Assembly: GCA_958009055.1 (NCBI GenBank)
Contig: OY253651.1
Span: 62,001-126,000 of the forward strand
DNA length: 64,000 nucleotides
Direction: 5' to 3'
Source of the DNA: Choricystis sp. odSpoLacu1
Lineage: Eukaryota > Chlorophyta > Trebouxiophyceae
Below the pieces are notes generated by a model. That model worked only from the letters and a program-made list of their open reading frames with translations. It was not told the origin of the DNA and searched no databases. The stretch's first letter is position 1, and every line of letters begins with the position of its first letter. Shown piece by piece: positions 21,173 through 31,633 of this stretch. Both the position numbers and the translations under genes were made by a program.

Positions 21173-21406
21173 ATGTGAGTGGTGGGAGTGCGGGCGGTAG
21201 GTCGTAGGAAAGGGGGCCTGTGTGGGTGGGGTCCCACCGGCCTCTCGGGTGGTCGAAGCGTCGAAAAACGTTTGTCGAAGTGAGAAACAACCAGCCCTTC
21301 ACTTTCAATCGGGGGCGCCGCGTCATCCCCCCGCGCTCTTCAGGCACACGCGGCGTGTGCCTGCGTCGTCTCCACACACGCACCTCTCAATCCCCGCACA
21401 CAAACC

Positions 21407-23305
21407 ATGCCGCCCCCTCGCTGGAACGCGGGCGCCGCCGAACTGACGTCGGCCGCGGCCGCGGCGGCCGCTGCGTCCGTGCCCGCCGCCTCGGCCGCAC
21501 GGTCAGCGGCTGCCTGGGCTGCGGTGGCTGCCGTGGTGGCTGTCAGCGCGCCAGCGTGGTGAGTTTGGATAGGACGAGGCGGGAGGGAGCGCGACATTCG
21601 CGTTTCGGTTTCGTTTTCGACCCGCCCAAAACCCTCACCCTCCAGCGGCCGCACCCTCGCCCACGCCTTCCCTCCCGGCCCTCTGGCCACGCTGGCGTCG
21701 CTGCTCGGCCGCGCCACCGCCCTGATCGCCGCCTTCTGGGCGGCCGCCGCGTCCCTGCGGGAGGGCGCGCGCCTGCCCGCGCGCCGCGCCGCGGCGCGCG
21801 TTGAGAAGGGGGCCACCCCCGCCCGCCGCGCGTTGCTGGGGTTGCCGCCACTGAAGGCCAAGGGGGATGGTAAGAAGGCGGCTGAGCCGACGGTGGCGGC
21901 TGCGCAGGTGCCAGCCCCAGACCTTGGGCCTCCTGTGCGAGGCGTGCGCCCGCTCCCCGCCGCCGCGACAGCCCGCACCCCGCCCAACGCCTCCCTGGCC
22001 GACGCAGCCCGCGGGCGGGAGGGGTCCGTCGTGCGCACGCCTGATGCTCTCAGACCCTTCCTGGCCGCGTTCTCACCCGAGGCACTTGCCCCCGGCGACG
22101 GCGCACGCGCGCACCGCTCGCCCGCCCCCGGTCTCTCCCCCCTCCTCCCCGGGGGCGCTTCCCCCGCAGCGCTCGGCGGAGGCGGAGCCCTAGCGCCCTC
22201 CTACCGTCCCTCCCTCACCCGCCGAGGCGGCGGAGTCGCCGCCTCGGTCGCCGACCCAGCAGCACCGTCGGCTGCTGCCGCGGTCGCGGCCGCTGCCGCC
22301 CGCCTCGGCCTGGGCGCCGGCCCGGGGACCGGCGGCACGGGCGGCGCCCTGGAAGCCGGCACCGAAGCCCTGCGCGAGTGGCTGGCGGCCGACGTGCTGA
22401 CGCCACTGGCGTGCGCGCTGGCACGCGCCTCGGACGATGTTGCCTCTGCCGCCGCGGCGGCCGGCTGGCCCGGCCTCCGCCTCGCCCCCCTCGCCCCTCC
22501 TGGAGGCGTCGGCGCGGCAGGCGATGACGATGACGCGGCCGCGGCCGGCCTCAAAGCCGCCCTGGAGGCGAGGGTGGGCGGGTGTGGGCCGGCGGGGCCG
22601 CCCCCCGCGCTTGCGTCGCTGTTGGAAGCCGTCGTGCGCTACGCCCGCCTCGCCTCCCTCCTGCGCGGCGACGACCCACGCGGCCTGCTCCCCCCCTGCC
22701 CCCGCGGCTACATTGCCGCCCGCATCGCGTCCCTGGCGGACGGCCCCTGCGTCGGCGCGTTCACGTGGAATGGAGGGGGGGGCTGGCAAGGCGGCCCCTG
22801 GACCCCCGAACTGCCGTGCGACGCCGCCCTCCTGTTCCACATCGTGGCCGCCTACGTGGATGCGCCGAGGTGGGAGTATGGGTTGGGAGGGCCGAGGGCG
22901 GCGCCTCCGGGTGGGGCTGCCCTGTTCCTCGGCCGCGTGCCGTCGAGGCCGCCACGCAGTTATCACGCCCTCCTCTCGGTGCGGCCGCCGGCCCCTCCCT
23001 CTGATGGCGCCGCCGTCGTCGGCCTGGGCCTGGGCACCCCCACCCCCTCCTTTGCCCTGCTGACGGGAGGCGACGCCCCCCCGCTGACGTTGGGTGGAGC
23101 GTCCGGCCTGTTAACCTCGCTTCTGTTGTGGTTTGCGTCCGCCTCTGCCCGCGACGGTGGCCGCTCCGGCGCCGTGGGCGGGCGCTCCCTCGAGTTCTTG
23201 GGCGTCGGCAAAGCGCTGGCTGGAGGTGCCCAGGGCGGGCGGGACGCCAACGGGGGCGGCTGGTTGAGCGGCGCGGGGCGCGCGCTGTGGGGGGGGGGCT
23301 GGTGA
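21407..23305 (+). CDS. TMEM209: TMEM209 / cytochrome-b561-N-terminal-like nuclear envelope protein
   Basis: Exons 21407-21558 and 21646-23305 give about 603 residues. Animal TMEM209 is a nuclear-envelope protein that contacts nucleoporin Nup205; the plant relatives are annotated as cytochrome b561 N-terminal family. The N-terminal part has two hydrophobic segments (SAAAWAAVAAVVAVSAPAW and LLGRATALIAAFWAAAASL), followed by a long disordered linker. The conserved C-terminal domain is the diagnostic part: YIAARIASLADGPCVGAFTW, NGGGGW and LPCDAALLFHIVAAYVDAP, closely following the family pattern. Between them the sequence is rich in Ala, Gly and Pro. The function here is inferred only from the family. 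Confidence 0.85.
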
Positions 23306-23386
23306 GAGATTGATTGTAGAAAAAAAGCCACACGCACAGAGAGAGAAAACCAAAACAACACAACACACTTCACACACAACCCTCCC

Positions 23387-24563
23387 TCACTCGCCCGCCG
23401 TCGCTGCCCCCTCAATCGCGGAATCATTCAGTGCGCAGCACACGACCGCTTTGTGGTGCCCCGAGTAGACTCGAATCGCATCCCCCGTGGCCAAGTCCCA
23501 CAACCTGGCAGTACAGTCGCTGGACGCGGTGACCGCGTACGCGCCATCCACAGAGAAGACGGCGTCCCACACCCAGCGGCCGTGGCCGGCGAGCGTGCGG
23601 TCGAGGGTGAAGCCGTCCAGGTTCCACAGTTTCATGGTGCGGTCCGAAGCGGCGGTGGCCAGCTGCCTGACGTCAGGCGACAGCAAGCACTTGAGAATGC
23701 GGGCGCGCGGGTGGGCGCGCAGTTTGTGCAGGGGTTCGAAGTGAGACGTGAGGCCGCCAGCCGAGGCGGTGGCAGTGGGGGGCACGGGGCCACCGCCGCC
23801 GCCGCCGCGCCCCGCCCGCCACACGTAGGCCGTGCCCGCCGAGTTGGCGGCCACGAGCAAAGATCCGTCGGCCGCGACGGACAGGGAGCGGACGGGGGTG
23901 CCAACTTCTGGTACTAGCTCGCACGCACACGCCCCCGCCGCCAAGTCCCACACACGCACGTTGCCGGCTGCGTCGCCCGACACCAGCTCCCCTTGATTCG
24001 GGTGCAGCACGGCCGCGTTGACGGGGGCGCGGGATGCGTACTCGCGCTGGCAGCCGGGGGCGCGCAGGTCCCACAGGCGCACAGTGCCATCCTCTGACCC
24101 CGAAAACATCCAGGTCGCATCCTTTTGAAATCCGACCGCGGTCACGTTGCCGGCGTGGCCGTCGTAGGAGAGGACGGGCTGCGGGTTGGACGAGTTGACG
24201 TCGAAGAGGCGGATCTGGGAAGTGGGGGGGGGGGGAGGGAGGGTTGGTGGTGTGTGTTTTCGGGTCCGCAGAGACACGCACGAAAAACAACAACACAAGG
24301 CTCTTACGTGCGGATTTCCGGCAGCTGCCAGCAGCTGCTTGTCGGCGGTGATCTCCAGTTTGTTGACCTGGGGTGTGGTGGTGGGGATTGGGTCGAGGGC
24401 GGCGCCCTTGTTTTGTGGTCGATTTCTTCCCCCCTCGAACTCCCCCCTCTCGCACCTGCGAGTCCGCAAACTGCAGCGTCCTGTAGCAGATGCCGCTCGT
24501 CGCCTCCCAGAAGCGGACGGTGTGGTCGTAGCCCGCGGTGGCGAGCACGACTTGGCTTGCCAT
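23387..24563 (-). CDS. LST8: LST8, WD40 subunit of TOR kinase complex
   Basis: Exons 24563-24456, 24367-24308 and 24214-23387 join in phase 0 to about 331 residues (usual about 315). LST8 is a seven-bladed WD40 protein that binds the TOR kinase domain. The first exon is strongly diagnostic: [20 protein letters not shown], then [11 protein letters not shown]. It is followed by [20 protein letters not shown] and [14 protein letters not shown]. The last blade ([30 protein letters not shown]) and [16 protein letters not shown] complete the propeller. A Gly-rich insert ([10 protein letters not shown]) accounts for the extra length. It lies tail-to-tail with TMEM209, with only 81 bases between stops. 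Confidence 0.95.
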
Positions 24564-24867
24564 GTGGAAAGGTTGTTTCCCTCACAACAGTCCCCCCCTG
24601 TCTGCCCACGCACACGCACGCTCCGCCCTGGTCGCCTCTCGCAAGCAGGAGAGGGACAGGGGGGGGTCGCGGAATGTGGGATGAAAGGACGACGCGAATG
24701 CGTTTTTTTTCTTTTCTCTCGTTCGCTTGTGTTTCGGCTTGGTTTTTCATCCTCCTCTCCCTTGATCGACGCGCCACCCAAACTCGCTTCCATTTTACAC
24801 ACACACACACAAAGAGGTCGCTCTACCAAAAAAAAAAAAAAACACAGCCCCTCTCTTTCCTTCCTCG
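24564..24867. other. intergenic region between TPR gene and LST8
   Basis: About 304 bases lie between the LST8 start and the TPR stop, both on the minus strand. It contains a short CA tract, an A14 run at 24829-24842, and TTACA (TGTAA on the minus strand) at 24795-24799. The motif is about 70 bases past the TPR stop. No gene is visible. Confidence 0.5.
24795..24799 (-). terminator. TGTAA polyadenylation element, TPR gene
   Basis: TTACA on the plus strand, located downstream of the minus-strand TPR stop. Confidence 0.45.
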
Positions 24868-25338
24868 TCACCCAAACAACCCAAACAGCCCCCCCTTTTT
24901 CCGCGCCGCCGCGACGCGCTGCATCACCCCCGCAAACCGGGGGTCCGCCCGCAGCTTCGCCAGGTCGGGGTCACTCTCCAGCGTGGCGCGTGCTTGAGTG
25001 TCCTCGTAGCCGGCAGCTATGGCGGCGGTGAGGGAGATCAGCGCGGCGTCGATGTCGCCCAACGCGGCATGAGCACACGCCGCGTTGTAGTGGGCAGCCT
25101 GCGTCTCCCCATCCGACAGCCCAGGCGGCTTGTCGCGAAAACGTTTCAACCCCGTGCCGGGCAGAGTGAAAGCGCGCTTAAAGTCTGCCAAGGCGGCGGT
25201 CGGGTCGCCCGCCTCGAATTTTGTCAGGCCGGCGTCAATTGCGCCGCGCGCGGTTTCGGCAGCGCGGGCTACAGTTGCGGGGCACCGTGCCGGGCGCACT
25301 GCCGGGCGGGAGAGGGGGCGGGAGGCGGCGAGACGCAT
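24868..25338 (-). CDS. small TPR-like protein, probably plastid
   Basis: This intronless frame has 156 residues. The first about 30 residues ([20 protein letters not shown]) are Arg/Ser/Ala-rich without acids, as in organelle leaders. The remainder contains two tetratricopeptide-type helical pairs: [20 protein letters not shown] and [20 protein letters not shown]. It ends in [13 protein letters not shown], a pattern typical of plant and algal plastid TPR proteins. The C-terminus is basic and Gly/Phe-rich ([12 protein letters not shown]). TPR proteins are scaffolds, and no partner can be named. A TGTAA signal lies about 70 bases past the stop. Confidence 0.85.
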   Translation of the reverse strand: MRLAASRPLSRPAVRPARCPATVARAAETARGAIDAGLTKFEAGDPTAALADFKRAFTLPGTGLKRFRDKPPGLSDGETQAAHYNAACAHAALGDIDAALISLTAAIAAGYEDTQARATLESDPDLAKLRADPRFAGVMQRVAAARKKGGLFGLFG

Positions 25339-25533
25339 GGCGGTTTGTCGGGCGTCGGTCGGGTCAGGATGTGAAAAACGTCGGTCTCGTCACTCTTTTT
25401 TTTGCCTTTGTCGGGACACGCCGTGCCTCCTCACTTGGGCACGCCAGTCACACGCTTGCCTCTCGCACCAGCGACCGAGCACTCCTTGCACCCCACCACA
25501 CACACACACAGCCGACCCCCCAACACAAAAACA

Positions 25534-26458
25534 ATGGGTGCCGGCCAGTCCGTCACTGGCGACCGCCTGCTGGACCAGGTGTTCAACCTGAAGATGACGT
25601 CTAAACAGCTGGCCAAGATGAGCGTGCGGGCGGAGAAGGAGGAGAAGGCGGAGAAGTTGAAGGTGCGAGGATGGGGAGGGAGGGCGCATGGGCGAAAGAG
25701 AAAGAAGGCGACGCCGCGCAACGCGCGCGTGCCTCTAAACCCGTCACTGCTGGCGTGTGCACCCTGGCTGCGTTAGAGACGAAGGATGGAGCTGGGGTGT
25801 GAGCGCCCGGCGGAGACGAGTGACGAAGAATGACGGACTGCGGGGACGCCGACCCCCCGCCCATCCTCCACCCCCAGGTCAAAAAAGCCATCGAGAAAGG
25901 CAACATCGAGGGCGCCAAAATCTACGCCCAAAACGCCATCCGCAAGAAAGGGGAGGCGTTGAACTATCTGAAGCTCGCGTCGCGCCTTGATGCCACGGTC
26001 GCGCGGCTCGACACCCAGGCCAAGATGCAGGGCGTGACGCGGTCCATGGCGGGCATTGTGAAGACGCTGGACAAAGCGTTGGCGGCCAACAATTTGGACA
26101 AGGTGAGAGAGACTGCAAAGGGGGTGGACTTTTTTTTTATTTCATGCTTGCACGATCTCTCATCACCCCTCCACCCCACCCTCCATCCCAGGTCGCCGAA
26201 ACCATGGACCAATTCGAAAAACAGTTCGAAAACCTAGACGTGCAGTCGTCCGTGCTGGAGGGGGCTATGGCCAGCCAGGCCGCGCTGGCGACGCCTGAAG
26301 AGGATGTGACGACACTGCTGCAACAGGTGGCCGACGAGCACGGCCTGGAGGTGCAGCTCAACCTGCCGCAAGCGGGGGCGGTGCCCGCGGCCGCTCCTGC
26401 GGCGGAGGAGAAGGACGACTTGTCGGCGCGCCTCGCCCAGTTAAGGGGCGGGCAGTGA
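25534..26458 (+). CDS. CHMP1: ESCRT-III subunit CHMP1/VPS46
   Basis: Exons 25534-25662, 25878-26102 and 26192-26458 give 206 residues, the normal length. CHMP1 regulates late steps of ESCRT-III membrane scission and recruits VPS4 and LIP5. The basic N-terminal half is present: FNLKMTSKQLAKMSVRAEKE, then KAIEKGNIEGAKIYAQNAIR. The middle reads MAGIVKTLDKALAANNLDKV and MDQFEKQFENLDVQSSVLEG, both CHMP1 hallmarks. The acidic C-terminus ends in DDLSARLAQLR, a MIM1 motif that binds MIT domains. All introns are phase 0. Confidence 0.96.
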
Positions 26459-26498
26459 GAGTGAGGCAAAAAGAGAGTTTTTTTTTTGTGCGCGCGCG

Positions 26499-26503
26499 TG
26501 TAA
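26499..26503 (+). terminator. TGTAA polyadenylation element, CHMP1
   Basis: TGTAA lies about 40 bases past the CHMP1 stop, after a T tract. Confidence 0.5.
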
Positions 26504-26653
26504 AAAAAGGCTGAGAGAACAAGATTACCTTGATCTCTGTGGACTCTCTGGGTATCTCGGTTTGCGGGGTCGGTGAGAGAGACGGAAGGTGAAGAGCGAG
26601 AGGCAAACAACAAAAACACTTTTTCTTTCTTTTTTTTTTTCGTGTTTTCATCG

Positions 26654-27452
26654 ATGTCGCTCAACAGAGCCGTCGCCGCCGGCAACGCCACTGCCGTCGC
26701 CGCCGCCCTGGCGGGTGGCGCCGACCCCGCGGCCCCCGACGCTGCGGGCCACACACCCCTGGACGTCGCGGTCGCGAGTGGGCGCGCGGACATCGTGAAG
26801 TTGCTGGTGCGTGTGATGTTGTGTGTCTGCGTGTTGTGTGTGCGCGCGTGCGCTGTGTCTGTGTATGTGTGTGCCCTGTGTGTATGTGTGCGAAAAAAAC
26901 GGGGAAAGGAAGGAGGGCGCGGGGGTCGCACGCGAAGCAATTCGCGCTTCGCCGCGTTCCCCATCCAAAACAACGGTCTCGCCAACCCGCCCAAAACCCC
27001 AACCGACACAGGCCACCAACCTCGCCCACTCCCCCGACGCCGCGGGGGCCGCCCTGTCCCGCGCCGCGGTGCGGGGTCAGACCGCCGCCGTGCGCGCCCT
27101 GCTGGCTGCGGGAGCTCCCGCGTCTTATGCCGAGCCCGGCACGCTGAGGACGGCTCTCCATTGGTGTGCGTTTAGCGGGGATGTGGATACAGTGGAAGCT
27201 CTTCTCGCAGGTGGTGCCGACGCTGGAGCGGCCGACGTCACGGGCGCCACCCCCGCCGACTGGGCGGCCGACAGAAACCACACCGCGCTGGCTGCCCGCC
27301 TGCGCTCCGCTGCGGGCCCGGCCAGCATTCTGGACATGCTGACCTCGTCAGCGGCGGTGGGTGCGCTCGCTGCGCTCGCGCTGGGGGGCGTGTTTGCGGC
27401 GAAGCGGGCGGGGCCGGTCGGCGCGCGGCGCCGCGCGGCGCGCGCCAAGTGA
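26654..27452 (+). CDS. ankyrin-repeat protein with C-terminal membrane segment
   Basis: Exons 26654-26806 and 27012-27452 give 197 residues. About four ankyrin repeats are visible, including HTPLDVAVASGRADIVKLL, ALSRAAVRGQTAAVRALLAA, TALHWCAFSGDVDTVEALLA and TPADWAADRNHTALAARLR. A short hydrophobic stretch follows (SSAAVGALAALALGGVFAA). It ends with a strongly basic tail (KRAGPVGARRRAARAK), the pattern of a tail-anchored protein. The combination resembles plant AKR2-like or outer-membrane ankyrin proteins, but no specific family is assigned. The intron carries alternating GT/GC-rich sequence. Confidence 0.85.
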
Positions 27453-27574
27453 AGAGGGGTTGAAAAAACAGGGAACCGATAACATACACGTGTGCGTGTG
27501 TATGATAATACACATAGGGATCGTGCAACATGTGCGAGAGAGGTCTTTGCACGACCAGGCGGCGTGGCGGGGCG

Positions 27575-27579
27575 TGTAA
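27575..27579 (+). terminator. TGTAA polyadenylation element, ankyrin gene
   Basis: TGTAA lies about 120 bases past the ankyrin-gene stop. Confidence 0.45.
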
Positions 27580-27706
27580 AAAACGACGACGAAAACCGAA
27601 CCAAAGCAAAAAAACGACGCCCGACCGTCGCTTCACACTTCGCTCGTTTATCTTTCTCTCTCTTCACGCACAAGGCAGGGATTTCCCTCACCCCTTCGCG
27701 CCCGCC

Positions 27707-29638
27707 ATGGGGGCCTATCTGTCATCCCCCATCACCACCAAGGTGGGTTGGAGGGGTCGAAGCGCCCTCTGTTCGCCAGAGGGCGTGCCTTCCATGCGCA
27801 AAACGAAAACGGCGGCCCCAGCGTCGGGCGGTGCTTGCGCCCTCCCGCCCCACGCTCTCGCCCACCCCCGATGCCGCCCACGCACGCACCTGGGAGGACT
27901 GTGCCGAGGCGGTGTGTTTGTGAAAGCAAGCGCGGCGGCGCGCCCAGTGACACGGGCTGTTGCCGAAACCAAAAACATGCCTTTCCCCGCTCACCCCACC
28001 CCCCCGCCCTCCTCCCTCCCCACAGGAGATTCACGACGGCGAGTCGCCCGAGTTCACGTATGGCGTGGCTGCCATGCAGGGCTGGCGCACGGAGATGGTG
28101 AGAGGGAGGAGGAGGGGAGGGGGGTGCGCCACCAGCGCGAAACCGGCGTTTTCAAGGTGCGAGTCAGCGTCTCGCGAGAGGGAGACGCCCCCACCCGCCT
28201 CGACTCACCCCGTGTCCCTCCCTCTCCCTCCCCTCCCTCCCCACCACCACCACAGGAGGACGCCCACGCCATCGTGCTGGACCTGGACGCCGAGACGGGC
28301 GGCGGCGGTGGCGGCCGCCCCCCGGGCGCGCCGCCCACCGGCTTTTTCGCCGTGTTTGACGGCCACGGCGGCAAGGAGGTCGCCCGCTACGCCGCCGCCC
28401 ACCTGGCGGCTGCTGTCGCCTCCGCCCCGCCCTACGCGGCGGGCGACCTGGGGGCGGCCCTGGCGGAAGCGTATCTGTCGACGGACGCTCAACTCGCCTC
28501 GGACACCGTGCGCGAAGAGCTCGCGTCCCTGGCCGCCCCGTCTCCCCGCCCCGAGGGCGGCGAAGGTGGCAGCGACCGCCCCGCCCCCGACGCGCGCGGC
28601 ACCGCGCTGTCCATGCTGCTGGGCGGCGGCGGCGGCAGCGGCGGCGCGTCGGGCTCCGGCAGTGGCCCGCCCGGCCTCCCGCCCGCTGTGATTGCCGCCC
28701 TGGCTGAAGCAGGCGTGCACGTGCGCGTCGCCCGCGCCCGTCGGTCGCGCGTGGTGGTGGAGGGCGAGGAAGACGAGGAGGAGGAGGAGTCGGGCTCTGA
28801 CGGCGACGCGCCGCCGCACGGCGCGCGCGTCGTCGAACTAGACCTCGAAGAATCCGAAGAGATCGACCTCGACGTCCCCCCCTCCACGGCGGGGGGCGTC
28901 CCCCCCGGCGCCGCCAAGCGCAAGAGAGCGGCCCCCAGACCTGGGGGTGGCGCGGTGGCCGCATCGCCATCGTCTTCAGAAGGGGAAGACGACGACGACG
29001 GTCCGCCGCGGTCCGCCCCTCCGCCCGACGCCCCCACCACCGAGTACGGGCCCAACGCTCCTGGCCGCTACATCGGCCCCGCCGCAGGCTGCACCGCGGT
29101 GTCGGCGTTGGTGAGGGGGGATGTGTTGGCCGTCGCAAACGCGGGCGACTCGCGATGCGTCCTCTGCCGCTCTGGCGGCGTCGCCCTCCCCCTGACCACC
29201 GACCACAAACCCACCGACCCCCCCGAACTCGCCCGCATCGTGGCGGCGGGCGGCTTTGTGGCGGATGGGCGGGTGAATGGGTCGTTGAACCTGTCGCGCG
29301 CGCTGGGCGACGCCGAACATAAACAATCTGCCGGCCTGCCTCCCTCCGCCCAAGCCGTCACTGCCGCCCCCGACATCACCACCGTCACCCTGCAACCGGG
29401 CGACGAGTTCCTGCTGCTGGCGTGTGACGGCATCTGGGACATTGTCACGTGCCAGGAGGGAGTGGACTTTGTGCGCGCGCGCCTCGCGGCTGGCGACTCG
29501 CCCTCGTCCGCCGCGTCCGCGCTCTGCGACCACTGCCTCGCCCCCGACACCGCGGGGTGCGGCAAGGGGTGCGACAACATGAGCGCCCTGGTGGTGCTGC
29601 TCAACCGGTGGAAGGGGCAGGGTGGGGAGGGGGCGTGA
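27707..29638 (+). CDS. PP2C phosphatase of the PPM1G (gamma) type
   Basis: Exons 27707-27742, 28026-28097 and 28256-29638 give 496 residues. It is a Mg/Mn-dependent Ser/Thr phosphatase. The start MGAYLSSP, followed by YGVAAMQGWRTEMEDAHAIV, matches animal and plant PPM1G, including an N-myristoylation-type Gly2. The metal-binding motifs are intact: FAVFDGHGGKEVARY, ANAGDSRCVL, DHKP, NLSRALGD and LLACDGIWDIVTCQEGVDFV. As in PPM1G, a long acidic insert splits the catalytic domain (about residues 150-310, rich in Glu, Asp and Ser; EEDEEEEESGSD). Animal PPM1G acts in pre-mRNA splicing and histone exchange; that role here is inference. Confidence 0.93.
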   Translation: MGAYLSSPITTKVGWRGRSALCSPEGVPSMRKTKTAAPASGGACALPPHALAHPRCRPRTHLGGLCRGGVFVKASAAARPVTRAVAETKNMPFPAHPTPPPSSLPTGDSRRRVARVHVWRGCHAGLAHGDGEREEEGRGVRHQRETGVFKVRVSVSREGDAPTRLDSPRVPPSPSPPSPPPPQEDAHAIVLDLDAETGGGGGGRPPGAPPTGFFAVFDGHGGKEVARYAAAHLAAAVASAPPYAAGDLGAALAEAYLSTDAQLASDTVREELASLAAPSPRPEGGEGGSDRPAPDARGTALSMLLGGGGGSGGASGSGSGPPGLPPAVIAALAEAGVHVRVARARRSRVVVEGEEDEEEEESGSDGDAPPHGARVVELDLEESEEIDLDVPPSTAGGVPPGAAKRKRAAPRPGGGAVAASPSSSEGEDDDDGPPRSAPPPDAPTTEYGPNAPGRYIGPAAGCTAVSALVRGDVLAVANAGDSRCVLCRSGGVALPLTTDHKPTDPPELARIVAAGGFVADGRVNGSLNLSRALGDAEHKQSAGLPPSAQAVTAAPDITTVTLQPGDEFLLLACDGIWDIVTCQEGVDFVRARLAAGDSPSSAASALCDHCLAPDTAGCGKGCDNMSALVVLLNRWKGQGGEGA

Positions 29639-29852
29639 ATTGATGGGGGGGGGGGGGGGTCGGACGGTCTCGGGGGGCGTGTTTTTTTCTCTTTCTCTTT
29701 CATGTGTGCGCGTGCGCAGCCCCCCCCCCCCCCCCCCCTCCAGCGCGCGCTGTGTGTGTATGCGTTGTGCAAACGCAGGTCACAGCTGCACCTCTTTCAT
29801 TCAAATGAACTTGAAAACGTTTTTTTCTCTCTCGCTATTACACACAAAAGTC

Positions 29853-30563
29853 TCACAGCCTTTTGCCATCTGAATCCCCGTCCTCCGCCCCAACATACAG
29901 GCCGTGAAACACGGTCAAGCACCCCGCTGCGGCGGGGGCCAGGGCGTAAAGGCCGGCATCGATGGCGTTTTGGTCGCCAGCGCCGTCGGCGTCGGGGTGG
30001 CACGGAAACAGCCTGATCCGCGTCCAAGCATCACCCCCTCCTACTCTCCAGTAAAACGCGCCACTGCCCCCCTCCCTCACAAACTGGAGCTCCACGGTGG
30101 TGTCCTCGCTGTTCAACTGCGGCGGCAGTGGGGCGGTTGCCTGGTCTGTCCACCCGCGTCGAGTCACCGACGTCGCCAGGACGGCGGCCGCGCCTCCCGC
30201 CGCGCTGCAGGCGGGCGGCACCGCCTCAACACACGCTTTGGCCCACCAGGAAGCGTCAGGGGAGCGGATGAAGAGGCCTGCCTGGTCCCACGGCCTGCGC
30301 GCGCGCAGCGTGAAACGAACACGGGCGACCACTCGCGCCCCCCCCACCCTGGCCACCAGGGCGGCGCCATCGTTGGCGGTGCGACCCGTCGCAGTGCGCC
30401 CCCACAGGTCGGCCCCCGCAAACGGGACGCGCAGGCCGGAAGGCGACGGCGTCGCGGCGGGGGGGTTGGCCACCGTCCACCGCAGGCGCGCGTCGTCGAT
30501 GCCAGCAGTGAACGTTGTGTCTATGGGTGAGGCAGGTGTGACGGCGGCATCGGGCTGCGACAT
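29853..30563 (-). CDS. DUF1349 / Regulation-of-enolase-protein-1-like protein
   Basis: The frame has 236 residues from ATG 30563. It belongs to the concanavalin-A-like DUF1349 family, in which yeast Ree1 affects enolase expression. Conserved blocks include WTVANPPAATPSPSGL, DLWGRTATGRTANDGAALVA, RVRFTLRARRPWDQAGLFIR, SWWAKACVEA and the C-terminal GLYALAPAAAGCLTVFHGLYV. No leader or membrane segment is visible, so it is likely cytosolic. The frame is open upstream to 30791. ATG 30563 is chosen because conserved sequence begins shortly after it. Confidence 0.85.
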   Translation of the reverse strand: MSQPDAAVTPASPIDTTFTAGIDDARLRWTVANPPAATPSPSGLRVPFAGADLWGRTATGRTANDGAALVARVGGARVVARVRFTLRARRPWDQAGLFIRSPDASWWAKACVEAVPPACSAAGGAAAVLATSVTRRGWTDQATAPLPPQLNSEDTTVELQFVREGGSGAFYWRVGGGDAWTRIRLFPCHPDADGAGDQNAIDAGLYALAPAAAGCLTVFHGLYVGAEDGDSDGKRL

Positions 30564-30763
30564 TGGGGGGGTGTTTGAGACGGAAAAGGGGGCGCAATGT
30601 GGAATCGACGGCAGGTCTCGTTTTTGAACACACTTCACTTCATCTACCCACAGCGATAGTGAATTCGATCCCCCTAAAAACAAGGCAGCGTCCCAGTGTG
30701 TGGCGCACCAAGAAACCCTGGGGAGGCAGCTCCCCTTCAAAAACAAGCGGCGCACGCCACTTT

Positions 30764-31573
30764 TCACGGCAGCCCCCACCTGCCCACCCACTGCGATGGG
30801 AAGCGACGGCCAGGATGAACATTGTTCACCAGCAACGCCACCACCAGCATGGCCAGCGCCCCCAGGAACACGGCAAGCACAAGCGAGTACCCTGCAGCCG
30901 GCAGCGCGGCGCCCGCGCCGTGCGTGGCCCCGATCAGTGCGGTCGCGCCGCCGGGCGGGTGGGTCGTCGACGTCAGGGCCATGGCGAGCGTGGCGGCTGC
31001 GACTCCCGTCGCGGCCGCCACCCAGCGCGGAGCCGAGGCACAGATATGGCCGACAGTCACACCCACAAAAGCGGAGAGCGTTTGGCCTAGAACGAAATTC
31101 GCAGGCTGGCTCAGTTTACTCTCAATCACGCCAAACACCAGCACCGCGGACGCGCCAAAGCTGGCCAGCAGAGCGGGCGTGTGCAGCGAGTTGGGAGGGT
31201 TGTGCAGCGCGGCGTCGACGCCAGCCACGGCCGCGATGCCGAGCCACGCACCCACCGTCGTCACGAGCGCGTCTGTCGCGCGCGGAAACGGCAACGCCAC
31301 ATCCTGCCCTCCCCTCATCTTGCGAAAGTAGTGGCGGAGCAGGGCGGCGGGCGCCATGCCTGTGAGCGGGTTGACGGACTCCACAGCAAAGGGTGGGGTG
31401 GGTGGCGTGCGGGTGGGAGGCGCGCCCGGCTTTTCGACGTCGCCCGCGTCGCCATCCCGGTCGGGCGAGTCGCGGTGCACGCTGCGGCCGCTGTGCACCG
31501 ATAATTCAGTAAAGCGACCGCTGTGCGCCGAGACGTCGGCAAAGGCGCCGGAGGCTGAGCGCGAGGGGGGCAT
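30764..31573 (-). CDS. HPP-family membrane protein (possible nitrite transporter)
   Basis: The frame has 269 residues. The family name comes from the His-Pro-Pro motif, seen here in TSTTHPPGGATALIGATHG. Four hydrophobic segments follow the HPP pattern: VTTVGAWLGIAAVAGVDAAL, LLASFGASAVLVFGVI, WVAAATGVAAATLAMALT and YSLVLAVFLGALAMLVVALL. The sequence SQPANFVLGQTLSAFVGVTV is also conserved. The C-terminus reads NVHPGRRFPSQW. Plastid HPP proteins of plants and cyanobacteria have been implicated in nitrite transport; I infer that only by family. The N-terminal about 90 residues are Ser/Arg/Pro-rich. It is divergent from the ELMO gene with 60 bases between start codons. Confidence 0.9.
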   Translation of the reverse strand: MPPSRSASGAFADVSAHSGRFTELSVHSGRSVHRDSPDRDGDAGDVEKPGAPPTRTPPTPPFAVESVNPLTGMAPAALLRHYFRKMRGGQDVALPFPRATDALVTTVGAWLGIAAVAGVDAALHNPPNSLHTPALLASFGASAVLVFGVIESKLSQPANFVLGQTLSAFVGVTVGHICASAPRWVAAATGVAAATLAMALTSTTHPPGGATALIGATHGAGAALPAAGYSLVLAVFLGALAMLVVALLVNNVHPGRRFPSQWVGRWGLP

Positions 31574-31633
31574 GCGGAAAATGTCAACGTACGTCTGAAC
31601 CAAAAAAAAAAAACGCACTCTTTTCGTCGAGGG
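31574..31633. promoter_or_regulatory. 60-base bidirectional promoter (HPP / ELMO)
   Basis: Two head-to-head start codons are separated by only 60 bases, including an A12 run (31602-31613). Both genes must use transcription start sites within this gap or inside the neighbouring gene. Confidence 0.6.
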
